A DNA stretch of 6,133 nucleotides. It comes from an uncultured Oscillospiraceae bacterium (GTDB taxonomy: Bacteria > Bacillota_A > Clostridia > Oscillospirales > Oscillospiraceae). Below, piece after piece: positions 1 to 5,381 of the stretch (the first letter of the stretch is position 1; every line of letters begins with the position of its first letter). The notes below the pieces were generated by a model. The model had not been told where the DNA came from. It saw only the letters and a program-made list of their open reading frames with translations, and searched no databases. The translations under genes and the position numbers were made by a program. Where the stretch lies: the NCBI GenBank assembly GCA_934667865.1, contig CAKUMR010000072.1:1-6133 (forward strand), read 5' to 3'.

Positions 1-826
1 GCTTGGAGGAGAGCATCATCATGCACTTTTCGCGGTTCTGGAACTGGCTTCGCTCCTCCTGGCAGGATACGACGATGCCGGTCGGCTTGTGGATGAGGCG
101 CACGGCGGAGGAGGTCTTGTTGATATGCTGGCCGCCCGCGCCGGAGGAGCGGTAGACCTGCATTTCGATGTCCTCCGGGCGGATGCTCACGTCCGCCTCC
201 TCCATCTCCGGGAGCACCGCGACCGTAGCCGTGGAGGTATGCACGCGCCCGCCCGACTCCGTTTCCGGCACGCGCTGCACGCGGTGAACGCCGGATTCAA
301 ACTTCAGCCGGGAATAAGCCCCCGCGCCGTTGACGACAAAATCCGCCTCCTTGATGCCGCCCAGCTCGGTCTCGCTGTAGTTGAGCAGCTCGATCGTCCA
401 GCCTTTGGAGGCGGCGTAGAGCGAATACATCCGGAACAGGCTATGCGCAAACAGCGCGCTTTCCTCACCGCCGACACCGCCGCGGATCTCCATGATGACG
501 CTCTTGTCGTCATTGGGATCGTGCGGCAGCAGGAGAATTTTCAGCTTCTGCTCCAATTCCTCGCTGCGCTTTTTCGCCGCAGCATACTCCTCCTGACACA
601 GCGCTTTCAGCTCCGCGTCGGCCTGCCCGGCCATCAATTCGGAGGCGTCGAGCATATCCTGCCGGGCGCGGCGATAGGCGCGAAAGGCCGTGACGACCGG
701 CTCCAGCTCTTTTTGCTCTTTCAAATAGGCCGCGGCGCGCTTGGGATCGGCGTAAAAATCCGGCTGTTCGGCACGGGCGCACAATTCCAGATACTTTTCC
801 TCGACCAGCTTCAGCTTTTCCAGCAT
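1..826 (-). CDS. prfA: Peptide chain release factor 1 (RF1), C-terminus cut by the window edge
   Basis: RF1 reads UAA and UAG stop codons in the ribosomal A site and triggers hydrolysis of peptidyl-tRNA. The first 275 residues are visible; RF1 is usually about 355-360, so roughly 85 residues lie beyond position 1. Seen in order: an acidic helical N-terminal domain (about 1-95), the [11 protein letters not shown] stretch, the RF1-type stop-codon recognition tripeptide P187-E188-T189 inside [14 protein letters not shown] (RF2 would have SPF), and the catalytic GGQ at 231-233 in [12 protein letters not shown], whose Gln is the known target of PrmC methylation. The sequence is still in a normal RF1 context ([14 protein letters not shown]) when it leaves the window. 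The start ATG at 826-824 has GGAG six bases upstream. It lies 28 bp downstream of rlmA on the same strand, so cotranscription is likely; an A/T-rich stretch over the rlmA stop could be an additional promoter but is not convincing. The family call is secure. Confidence 0.97.
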   Translation of the reverse strand, partial: MLEKLKLVEEKYLELCARAEQPDFYADPKRAAAYLKEQKELEPVVTAFRAYRRARQDMLDASELMAGQADAELKALCQEEYAAAKKRSEELEQKLKILLLPHDPNDDKSVIMEIRGGVGGEESALFAHSLFRMYSLYAASKGWTIELLNYSETELGGIKEADFVVNGAGAYSRLKFESGVHRVQRVPETESGGRVHTSTATVAVLPEMEEADVSIRPEDIEMQVYRSSGAGGQHINKTSSAVRLIHKPTGIVVSCQEERSQFQNREKCMMMLSSK

Positions 827-854
827 AGAAAACTCCAAAAAATTCAGATTGGTA

Positions 855-1679
855 TTATTTTAACAGATTTGCACCGGAATGTCCAGCATAGACATTGAAT
901 ACAACCTGCGCATCATCCTCCAACCGCTGCACCTGCATCAGGCGTTCGGCGCCCTGCCTGGTAATGCGCCAGACGTGCGGGGTCATATACAGAAGGTTTT
1001 TCACCTGCTGCGGCTCCGTCAGGGCAAAATGAAATTCCAGCGTCCAGCTGTGCAGGAGCGTAAAGCCCGGCAGCTGCGGATGCAGCAGCTTTTCTTTTTC
1101 CTTCTGCTCAGGGTAGATCAGCGATTTCAGGTGCGGCAGATGATGCTCTCCCGCCAGAACCTGAATGAAAATGCCGTTTTCTTTCAGCACGCGGGAGAAC
1201 TCCTCCGGCATCGTCAGCGCAAACATGGACAAAAGCGCGTCAAACGACGCCTCCGCAAAGGGAAGATGCGAGGCAGTCGCGACCAGAAACTGCGCGTTTT
1301 TCTCCCGCGCGGCAGCATGGCGCACCGCCTCCTTGGACACGTCGATCCCCCAGCGCTGCGGGATCTGCGGCAGCTTGGAAAGATAATACCCCTCGCCGCA
1401 GCCGACATCCAGCACGGCTTGGCAGTCCGGACAGTATTCGCCCAGCAGCGCCGCGAGCGTCTGCACGATCGGCATATAATAGCCGCCGTCCAGAAAATCC
1501 CGCCGCGCGGCGACCTGCTCCTTCGTATCCCCCGGATGCAGGGAGTGCTTCTGCGTCACAGGCAGCAGGTTTACATAACCTTGTCTCGCCACGTCAAAGG
1601 CATGGCCCTGTTTGCAGCGCCATGTTTTCTCTTTTGGCTGCAAAGGTTCTCCGCAGACGGGACAGCGTAATTCTATCAT
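855..1679 (-). CDS. rlmA: 23S rRNA (guanine-N1)-methyltransferase RlmA family
   Basis: This is a SAM-dependent methyltransferase predicted to methylate N1 of a guanine in helix 35 of 23S rRNA: G745 for RlmA(I) of Gram-negatives, G748 for RlmA(II)/TlrB of Gram-positives. The host looks Firmicute, so G748 is more likely, but the specificity is inferred. The 274 residues match the usual length. Visible features: an N-terminal zinc finger with C6, C9, C22 and H26; the family signature GYVNLLP (34-40) followed by [22 protein letters not shown] motif [12 protein letters not shown] (89-99); the acidic strand-2 residue in GIDVS (111-115); and the C-terminal MTPHVWR (232-238). An ATG 12 codons upstream (1715-1713) is in frame, but the chosen ATG at 1679-1677 has GGAG eight bases before it and puts the zinc finger at the normal distance from the N-terminus. 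It is probably the first gene of an operon with prfA and is divergent from the deacetylase gene. Confidence 0.94.
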   Translation of the reverse strand: MIELRCPVCGEPLQPKEKTWRCKQGHAFDVARQGYVNLLPVTQKHSLHPGDTKEQVAARRDFLDGGYYMPIVQTLAALLGEYCPDCQAVLDVGCGEGYYLSKLPQIPQRWGIDVSKEAVRHAAAREKNAQFLVATASHLPFAEASFDALLSMFALTMPEEFSRVLKENGIFIQVLAGEHHLPHLKSLIYPEQKEKEKLLHPQLPGFTLLHSWTLEFHFALTEPQQVKNLLYMTPHVWRITRQGAERLMQVQRLEDDAQVVFNVYAGHSGANLLK

Positions 1680-1761
1680 AACATTTTCTCCGAAATTTCC
1701 AAAAAGTTTCACCATCCGTCCGGCGCCGGACGCACATACTAACCCGGAAAGGGGCGATCAC
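1680..1761. promoter_or_regulatory. Divergent intergenic region between rlmA and the deacetylase gene
   Basis: These 82 bp must hold the 5' signals of both divergent genes unless the promoters lie inside the coding regions. I see an A/T-rich half next to rlmA (1681-1710), a G/C-rich palindrome at 1717-1732, and a weak -10-like CATACT at 1735-1740 for the plus strand without a matching -35. No promoter can be assigned with confidence. GGGG at 1751-1754, seven bases before ATG 1762, is the likely ribosome binding site of the deacetylase. Confidence 0.4.
1717..1732. repeat. Perfect 16-bp palindrome, possible operator
   Basis: CGTCCGGC is followed directly by its reverse complement GCCGGACG. It sits in the middle of the short divergent gap, 37 bp from the rlmA start and 29 bp from the deacetylase start. 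As DNA it has the symmetry of a dimeric regulator site; as RNA it could form a 6-bp hairpin with a GCGC loop. No T-tract follows on either strand, so it is not a terminator. The role is unknown. Confidence 0.5.
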
Positions 1762-2454
1762 ATGAAACGTTTCCTGGCCGCTCTGGCGCTGTGCGCACTT
1801 CTCTGCCCCGCCGCTCGCGCCGAAGCACCGCAAAAGTACATTGCCTTGACCTTTGACGACGGCCCATCCGGGCGCTGCACCGAGCACCTGCTTGACGGTC
1901 TGGCCGCGCGGGAGGTGCACGCCACCTTTTTCCTCTGTGGCTACCGCGTCGAGCAGTACCCCGCGCTTGCCGCGCGCATCGCGCAGGAGGGGCATGAGAT
2001 CGGCAATCACAGCAACCGGCACGAATTCTTCACACACATGAGCGCGGAGGCCGTCTGCGCCGACCTGCGCAAAGCCGAAGAAACCATTTCCGCCGTCACA
2101 GGGCAGACACCGCATCTTCTGCGGCCGCCGGGCGGGCTCTATGATCCGGATGTGCTCGCCAGCTCCGTCTGCGCGGAGGCGCCCGTGGTGCTCTGGTCCA
2201 TCGACCCGGAGGACTGGCGCGACCGCCCCGTTGATACGGTGGTGAATTTCGTCACCAGACGCGCCGGAAACGGCGACATCATCCTGCTTCACGATATGCA
2301 CGCCTCCAGCGTGGAGGCCGCGCTGCGCATCATCGACACGCTGGAAGCCCGCGGCTTTACGTTCGTAACGGTGTCCGAGCTGGCGCTGCTCTCCGGCACA
2401 ACGCTGGAAGGCGGCAAGGCCTACTGCAAATTTTATTTTCCAAAATACGAGTAG
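1762..2454 (+). CDS. Secreted polysaccharide deacetylase (NodB/CE4 family)
   Basis: This is a metal-dependent carbohydrate esterase family 4 enzyme that removes N- or O-acetyl groups from a polysaccharide, most likely peptidoglycan or another cell-wall glycan; the substrate cannot be read from the sequence. The 230 residues start with a signal peptide: MKR, a hydrophobic core LAALALCALLC, then a signal peptidase I-type site ARA|EA after residue 20. The NodB domain starts at once and all five motifs are intact: TFDDG (30-34, catalytic base D32 and metal ligand D33), HSNRH (83-87, metal ligands H83 and H87), RPPGG (121-125), DPEDW (148-152), and LLHD (175-178, catalytic His177). It is a single minimal catalytic domain without wall-binding repeats, so it is either freely secreted or held by other means. 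ATG 1762 was chosen because it begins the signal peptide and has GGGG seven bases upstream; the frame is open further upstream but without family sequence. Its 3' end overlaps the convergent alaX by 22 bp. Confidence 0.93.
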   Translation: MKRFLAALALCALLCPAARAEAPQKYIALTFDDGPSGRCTEHLLDGLAAREVHATFFLCGYRVEQYPALAARIAQEGHEIGNHSNRHEFFTHMSAEAVCADLRKAEETISAVTGQTPHLLRPPGGLYDPDVLASSVCAEAPVVLWSIDPEDWRDRPVDTVVNFVTRRAGNGDIILLHDMHASSVEAALRIIDTLEARGFTFVTVSELALLSGTTLEGGKAYCKFYFPKYE

Positions 2455-3590
2455 AAAAAGGCCTCGATCTGCGCCCGGTTCGCGGCAACGGAGCCCTGTG
2501 CAAACGCAGGCTTGCCCCCGCCGCGGCCGGAAAGCGCGGCGTTCAGCTCCTTCACCAGCGCGCGCACATCGCCGTCCTTCTGCGCGACCGCGTATTTATA
2601 CGCCTCGCCCTCCCCGGCGAACACGGCGCACCTGCCGCCGCAGGTCTGCATCACCGCGTCTGCCAGCCGCCGCACCGCGTCGGGCTGCATGGTCTCCTCG
2701 ATCAGAAGCACGTCCCCCTTGCCGCGCAGCGCTTCGGCGCGCAGGGCAAAGAGCGCATTTTCCGTCTGGTTCAGGCGGAATTTCCGCTGCTCCGCTTCGG
2801 CGCACAGGCGGCGGGCCGCCTCCGCCGTTTCCAGCGGTTTGGCAGAGAGCAGGCCGGAGATCTCCCGGTTCTGCGCAAACACCCGGTTCAGATAGTCCAG
2901 CGCGCGGCCGCCGCACAGCAGCTCCACGCGTGAGCCGCTGTGAAAGCGCACCGTGGACAGCAGCTTGATCAGACCGATCTCGCCTGTCGCTTCCACGTGC
3001 GTTCCGCAGCAGGCGCACAGGTCGATCTCCCCGAACTGCACCAGCCGCACCGCGCCGGTCAGCTCCTTCTTGCTGCGGTAGGGCAAGCGCTTCAGCTCCT
3101 CCGGCTCCGGATACCAGATCTTTACCGGGAGATTTGCCCAGACCGCCTCGTTCGCCGCGCGCTCGACCTGCGCAAGCTGTTCCTGCGTCAGTTCCCCGCT
3201 GAAATCGATGGTGATGACCTCGCTTCCCATATGAAACCCGACGTTTTCATAGCCGAAGCGCGCGTGAACAATGCCGGAAACCAGATGCTCGCCCGAATGC
3301 TGCTGCGTCAGGTCAAAGCGGCGCGCCCAGTCGATGCGGCAGAGGGCCTCGCTGTCCGGCTCCAGCGGCGCATCGCACAGATGCACGATCTCTCCGCCGC
3401 ACTCGTGTACCTCCAGCACCCGCGCGCCGGCGATCGTGCCGAGGTCGCAGGGCTGTCCGCCGCCCTCCGGATAGAAAATCGTCCGGTCGAGCAGAATCTC
3501 CCAGCCGCGGGGCGTTTGACTGCACGCCATGACCCGCGCCTGCACTTCGCAGCACTTTGGCTGTGTGTAATATAGCTTTTCCGTATTCAT
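2433..3590 (-). CDS. alaX: Alanyl-tRNA editing protein, AlaX long form with DHHA1 domain
   Basis: This free-standing trans-editing protein resembles the editing half of alanyl-tRNA synthetase and is expected to hydrolyse Ser-tRNA(Ala) and/or Gly-tRNA(Ala) in the cytoplasm. The 385 residues fit the long AlaX form. In order: an N-terminal barrel with PEGGGQPCDLG (41-51, the AlaRS-like GGQP loop); the zinc motif HSGEH (98-102); the second zinc motif CCGTH (C194 and H198) inside LCACCGTHVEATGEIG, corresponding to CGGTH of AlaRS and with one extra Cys; a helical linker (about 235-290); and a C-terminal DHHA1 domain ending in GRGGGKPAFAQGS (355-367). No aminoacylation domain is present, so it is not a truncated AlaRS. 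ATG 3590-3588 has AGGA seven bases upstream (3598-3601), and no in-frame ATG, GTG or TTG lies between it and the upstream stop. It is divergent from mgtE and convergent, with overlap, to the deacetylase gene. Confidence 0.93.
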   Translation of the reverse strand: MNTEKLYYTQPKCCEVQARVMACSQTPRGWEILLDRTIFYPEGGGQPCDLGTIAGARVLEVHECGGEIVHLCDAPLEPDSEALCRIDWARRFDLTQQHSGEHLVSGIVHARFGYENVGFHMGSEVITIDFSGELTQEQLAQVERAANEAVWANLPVKIWYPEPEELKRLPYRSKKELTGAVRLVQFGEIDLCACCGTHVEATGEIGLIKLLSTVRFHSGSRVELLCGGRALDYLNRVFAQNREISGLLSAKPLETAEAARRLCAEAEQRKFRLNQTENALFALRAEALRGKGDVLLIEETMQPDAVRRLADAVMQTCGGRCAVFAGEGEAYKYAVAQKDGDVRALVKELNAALSGRGGGKPAFAQGSVAANRAQIEAFFYSYFGK

Positions 3591-3623
3591 TTCGGTTTCC
3601 TCGCTGTTTTCATCATTCCTCCT

Positions 3624-3632
3624 ATTTTATCA
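3624..3632 (-). promoter_or_regulatory. Extended -10 promoter for alaX
   Basis: On the minus strand this reads TGATAAAAT, that is TG-N-TAAAAT, an extended -10 element. Spacing predicts a transcript start around 3616-3617, giving a leader of about 27 nt that still contains the AGGA ribosome binding site of alaX. No good -35 is visible 16-18 bp upstream, which is tolerable for an extended -10 promoter. Confidence 0.5.
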
Positions 3633-3634
3633 CA

Positions 3635-3652
3635 TTCCGCGCAGAAGCGGAA
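3635..3652. repeat. 6-bp inverted repeat upstream of the alaX promoter
   Basis: TTCCGC (3635-3640) and GCGGAA (3647-3652) are perfect inverted repeats around a 6-nt spacer. They cover the place where a -35 element for alaX would lie, so they could be a regulator site. The pair could also be a chance occurrence. Confidence 0.3.
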
Positions 3653-3694
3653 GAAGTTTTCCCATCCGCTCCGATTTTTCTTTTCCGGTCCGGG

Positions 3695-3723
3695 TTGACA
3701 AAATGCCCGAAATAACATAAGAT
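3695..3723 (+). promoter_or_regulatory. Sigma-A-type promoter for mgtE
   Basis: A perfect -35 TTGACA (3695-3700) and a -10 TAAGAT (3718-3723) are separated by exactly 17 bp. The expected transcript start is near 3730, leaving a 5' leader of close to 190 nt before mgtE. The long leader downstream of a consensus -35 points to control after initiation. Confidence 0.75.
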
Positions 3724-3749
3724 ATGTAGTGGACTTTATCAAAACTAAT

Positions 3750-3861
3750 CCAAGAAAGGTGGGAACGTCATGGACGCTGGGAGTAATAACGGCACACCGA
3801 TAGGCCGAGGTCGAAGGGGACGGCTCTGCGTCCACGCAGGACGTTCCTGATCTGTCTTTGG
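3750..3861 (+). ncRNA. Predicted structured leader RNA of mgtE, not assigned to a known class
   Basis: Hand folding gives a long irregular hairpin. GGAACGTC (3762-3769) pairs perfectly with GACGTTCC (3840-3847), extendable by two G-U pairs to 3760/3849. Inside it TGGACGC (3771-3777) pairs perfectly with GCGTCCA (3828-3834). A possible outer helix joins CCAAGA (3750-3755) to 3855-3861 with one bulged T. The apical 50 nt are purine-rich and contain several short GC helices. A competing local hairpin, CTGCG (3826-3830) with CGCAG (3835-3839) around TCCA, cannot coexist with the inner helix. The RNA precedes a Mg2+ transporter gene, where the M-box riboswitch is expected, but I could not match the M-box landmarks. 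The helices are directly visible; a ligand-binding role is inference. Confidence 0.5.
3770..3850 (+). CDS. Possible 26-codon Arg/Gly-rich leader peptide upstream of mgtE
   Basis: An ATG at 3770 opens a 26-codon frame ending in TGA at 3848-3850. It is preceded by AGGTGG (3757-3762, one mismatch to AGGAGG) at seven bases, a good ribosome binding site. The peptide begins MDAGSNNG, contains the basic run GRGRRGR at residues 12-18 and ends in VHAGRS. It lies wholly within the mgtE leader, between promoter and gene. Leader peptides control the Mg2+ transporter genes mgtA and corA in Salmonella, which makes a regulatory role conceivable. Against it, the ATG and part of the ribosome binding site fall in the predicted RNA stem, so the frame may be a by-product of a structured RNA. 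No homology is claimed. Confidence 0.3.
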   Translation: MDAGSNNGTPIGRGRRGRLCVHAGRS

Positions 3862-3906
3862 CTGCCGTGTCTGCTTCCGAATCTCTGACAAATTATGTAT
3901 CAGGAG
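3844..3906 (+). promoter_or_regulatory. Possible Shine-Dalgarno-sequestering helix of mgtE
   Basis: TCCTGAT (3845-3851) is perfectly complementary to ATCAGGA (3899-3905), extendable by one U-G pair to 3844/3906. The second arm covers most of the mgtE AGGAGG site (3902-3907). The first arm shares 3844-3847 with the main leader helix (3840-3847), so the two helices exclude each other. This is the geometry of a translational switch; the polarity (folded leader frees the site) is inferred. Confidence 0.4.
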
Positions 3907-3907
3907 G
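3902..3907 (+). promoter_or_regulatory. Ribosome binding site of mgtE
   Basis: A perfect AGGAGG lies nine bases before ATG 3917 and fixes the mgtE start. It overlaps the helix that may sequester it. Confidence 0.85.
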
Positions 3908-3916
3908 AAAAGACCG

Positions 3917-5299
3917 ATGGCAGAACATAACGTCACGGTCGAAAGCACGCTGGACGCGCTTTTGGCCGAAAAGAAGTATCCGACGATCCGCGATATTCTA
4001 ATCACGATGAATCCGGCGGACATCGCTTCCGTTTTCGACTCCATGGAGGAAGAGCGCCTGCCGCTGTTGTTCCGGCTGCTGCCGAAGGAGCTGGCTGCGG
4101 AAACCTTCGTGGAAATGGAGCCGGACGCGCAGGAGCTGCTGATCCGCGGCTTCTCCGATTCCGAGCTGCGCGAGGTCGTCGACGAGCTCTACGTGGACGA
4201 TGCCGTGGACATCGTCGAGGAAATGCCGGCCAATGTGGTGCGGCGTATTCTCTCTCAGGCGGACCCGCAGATGCGCAAGGACATCAACGAGATTTTGCGT
4301 TATCCGGAGAATTCCGCCGGTTCCATCATGACGACGGAATATGTTTCCCTGCGCCCCGACATGACGGTGGAAGAATCCATCCTCCGCATCCGCCGGACGG
4401 GCGTGGACAAGGAGACCATTTACACCTGCTATGTCACGCGCGACCGCCTGCTTCTGGGTCTGGTCACGGTCAAGGACTTACTGCTGGCGCAGGACGACAG
4501 CATGGAGATCGGCGAGCTGATGGAAACGAACGTCATCTCCGTCAGCACCCAGACCGACCAGGAAGAAGTCGCACGGATGCTCTCAAAGTATAATTTCCTC
4601 GCCCTGCCCGTTGTGGACGGCGAGAACCGCATGGTCGGTATCGTCACCTTCGACGATGCCATGGACGTCATGGAAGACGAGGCCACGGAGGACATGGAGA
4701 TCATGGGCGGCATGACGCCGTCGGACAAGACCTATCTGCGTTCGACGACCTTTGATCTGTTCAAGCACCGCATTCCCTGGCTGATGCTCCTGATGGTATC
4801 GGCCACGTTCACCGGCCTGATCATCACCAAATTTGAGCACGCGCTGGCCGCGCAGGTCGCGCTGACGGCCTTCATCCCCATGCTGATGGACACCGGCGGC
4901 AACTCCGGCTCTCAGTCCTCGGTCACGGTCATCCGTGCGCTGTCGCTGGGTGAGCTGAGCTTTTCGGACATCGGCCGGGTAGTCTGGAAGGAGATCCGCA
5001 CGGCGGTGCTCTGCGGCATCGCACTGGCTGCCGCCTGCTTCCTGAAAATTCTGCTGGTCGATCGCCTGCTGATGGGAAACGAGGACGTTTCCATCATGGT
5101 TGCGTTGGTTGTTTGCATCACCATGGCGCTGACCGTGCTGGTCGCCAAGGTCATCGGCTGCACGCTGCCGATGCTGGCCAAGAAGGTCGGCTTTGACCCT
5201 GCGGTTATGGCAAGCCCTTTCATCACAACGATCGTGGATGCGCTGTCGCTGCTGATTTATTTTGGCACCGCAATCCTGCTGATTCCCGGCATCGGATAA
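3917..5299 (+). CDS. mgtE: Magnesium transporter MgtE
   Basis: MgtE is a homodimeric inner-membrane Mg2+ channel gated by cytosolic Mg2+ bound between its N and CBS domains. The 460 residues are full length and in normal order: an acidic helical MgtE_N domain (about 1-130, with MNPADIASVFDSM and DDAVDIVEEMP); two CBS domains (about 135-195, beginning SAGSIMTTEYVSL, and 196-258, beginning IGELMETNVISVS); a plug helix with EDEATEDMEIMGGM; and a membrane domain of five segments (about 285-304, 309-328, 357-382, 392-417, 430-457). The pore signature PMLMDTGGNSGSQSS is at 321-335. The Asp in GFDPAVMASPF (D427) corresponds in position to the Mg2+-binding pore Asp432 of Thermus thermophilus MgtE. 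Many acidic residues needed for Mg2+ gating are retained. ATG 3917 has AGGAGG nine bases upstream. The gene has its own promoter, a long structured leader and a terminator 8 bp after the stop, so it is a single-gene unit. Confidence 0.97.
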   Translation: MAEHNVTVESTLDALLAEKKYPTIRDILITMNPADIASVFDSMEEERLPLLFRLLPKELAAETFVEMEPDAQELLIRGFSDSELREVVDELYVDDAVDIVEEMPANVVRRILSQADPQMRKDINEILRYPENSAGSIMTTEYVSLRPDMTVEESILRIRRTGVDKETIYTCYVTRDRLLLGLVTVKDLLLAQDDSMEIGELMETNVISVSTQTDQEEVARMLSKYNFLALPVVDGENRMVGIVTFDDAMDVMEDEATEDMEIMGGMTPSDKTYLRSTTFDLFKHRIPWLMLLMVSATFTGLIITKFEHALAAQVALTAFIPMLMDTGGNSGSQSSVTVIRALSLGELSFSDIGRVVWKEIRTAVLCGIALAAACFLKILLVDRLLMGNEDVSIMVALVVCITMALTVLVAKVIGCTLPMLAKKVGFDPAVMASPFITTIVDALSLLIYFGTAILLIPGIG

Positions 5300-5306
5300 A
5301 TGAGAA

Positions 5307-5337
5307 CCCGGCTGCACTTGCAGCCGGGATATTTTTT
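5307..5337 (+). terminator. Intrinsic terminator of mgtE, possibly bidirectional
   Basis: CCCGGCTGC (5307-5315) and GCAGCCGGG (5320-5328) form a 9-bp perfect stem around ACTT, followed by ATA and six T (5332-5337). It starts 8 bp after the mgtE stop. Read on the minus strand the same stem is preceded by an A-tract and followed by the moderately T-rich TTCTCATTTAT, so it may also stop transcripts of the convergent yitT gene. Confidence 0.93.
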
Positions 5338-5342
5338 CGCAG

Positions 5343-5371
5343 AGGGCGCTCCGGCGCGACCGGAACGCCCT
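5343..5371. repeat. Second hairpin in the convergent mgtE-yitT gap
   Basis: AGGGCG (5343-5348) pairs with CGCCCT (5366-5371), and TCCGG (5350-5354) with CCGGA (5360-5364), with a C/A mismatch between them and a CGCGA loop. It starts 6 bp after the T-run of the mgtE terminator and ends 10 bp before the yitT stop. No T-tract follows on either strand, so it is not a typical intrinsic terminator. It could protect the 3' end of the yitT transcript or act as a back-up stop. Confidence 0.55.
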
Positions 5372-5381
5372 AAAAGCATAT

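Larger units (their letters stand above)
3591..3916. promoter_or_regulatory. Divergent alaX-mgtE intergenic region (326 bp)
   Basis: This is the only stretch over 300 bp without a confident gene. From the left it holds the short alaX 5' leader with its AGGA site, an extended -10 promoter for alaX, a 6-bp inverted repeat, the TTGACA-17-TAAGAT promoter of mgtE, and a roughly 190-nt mgtE leader with strong base-pairing potential, a 26-codon leader ORF and an AGGAGG site. These parts are listed separately. Confidence 0.75.

Noticed and set aside
89..898. 269-codon plus-strand frame opposite prfA
   Set aside because: prfA on the other strand carries all RF1 motifs. The plus frame is its antisense shadow and spans the prfA-rlmA junction.
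879..1670. 263-codon plus-strand frame opposite rlmA
   Set aside because: Shadow of rlmA: Arg/Gln/Leu-rich translation without recognisable motifs.
1680..1715. 12-residue N-terminal extension of RlmA from ATG 1715
   Set aside because: The internal ATG at 1679 has the better ribosome binding site, and the extension would push the zinc finger away from its usual N-terminal place.
1612..1761. 50-residue N-terminal extension of the deacetylase
   Set aside because: The upstream frame overlaps rlmA in antisense and would bury the signal peptide. ATG 1762 gives a proper signal peptide and ribosome binding site.
1801..1809. Lipoprotein lipobox at Cys15 of the deacetylase
   Set aside because: The residues before Cys15 are A-L-L; the -1 position needs a small residue. 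The ARA|EA signal peptidase I site fits better.
1594..2301. 235-codon minus-strand frame opposite the deacetylase
   Set aside because: Shadow of the deacetylase gene; it also crosses the divergent promoter region and the start of rlmA.
3587..3835. 82-codon minus-strand frame upstream of alaX
   Set aside because: It runs through the alaX and mgtE promoters and antisense to the mgtE leader, has no family-like sequence, and its start lies upstream of the alaX promoter.
3851..3900. Transcription attenuator in the mgtE leader
   Set aside because: The region has only weak short pairings and no stem followed by a T-run.
3730..3916. M-box (ykoK) or yybP-ykoY riboswitch before mgtE
   Set aside because: The position is right for an M-box, but the conserved core segments were not found. 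A GGGAGTA at 3779-3785 recalls yybP-ykoY, but the surrounding pairing and the 3' conserved part of that class are missing. Only a covariance-model search could settle this.
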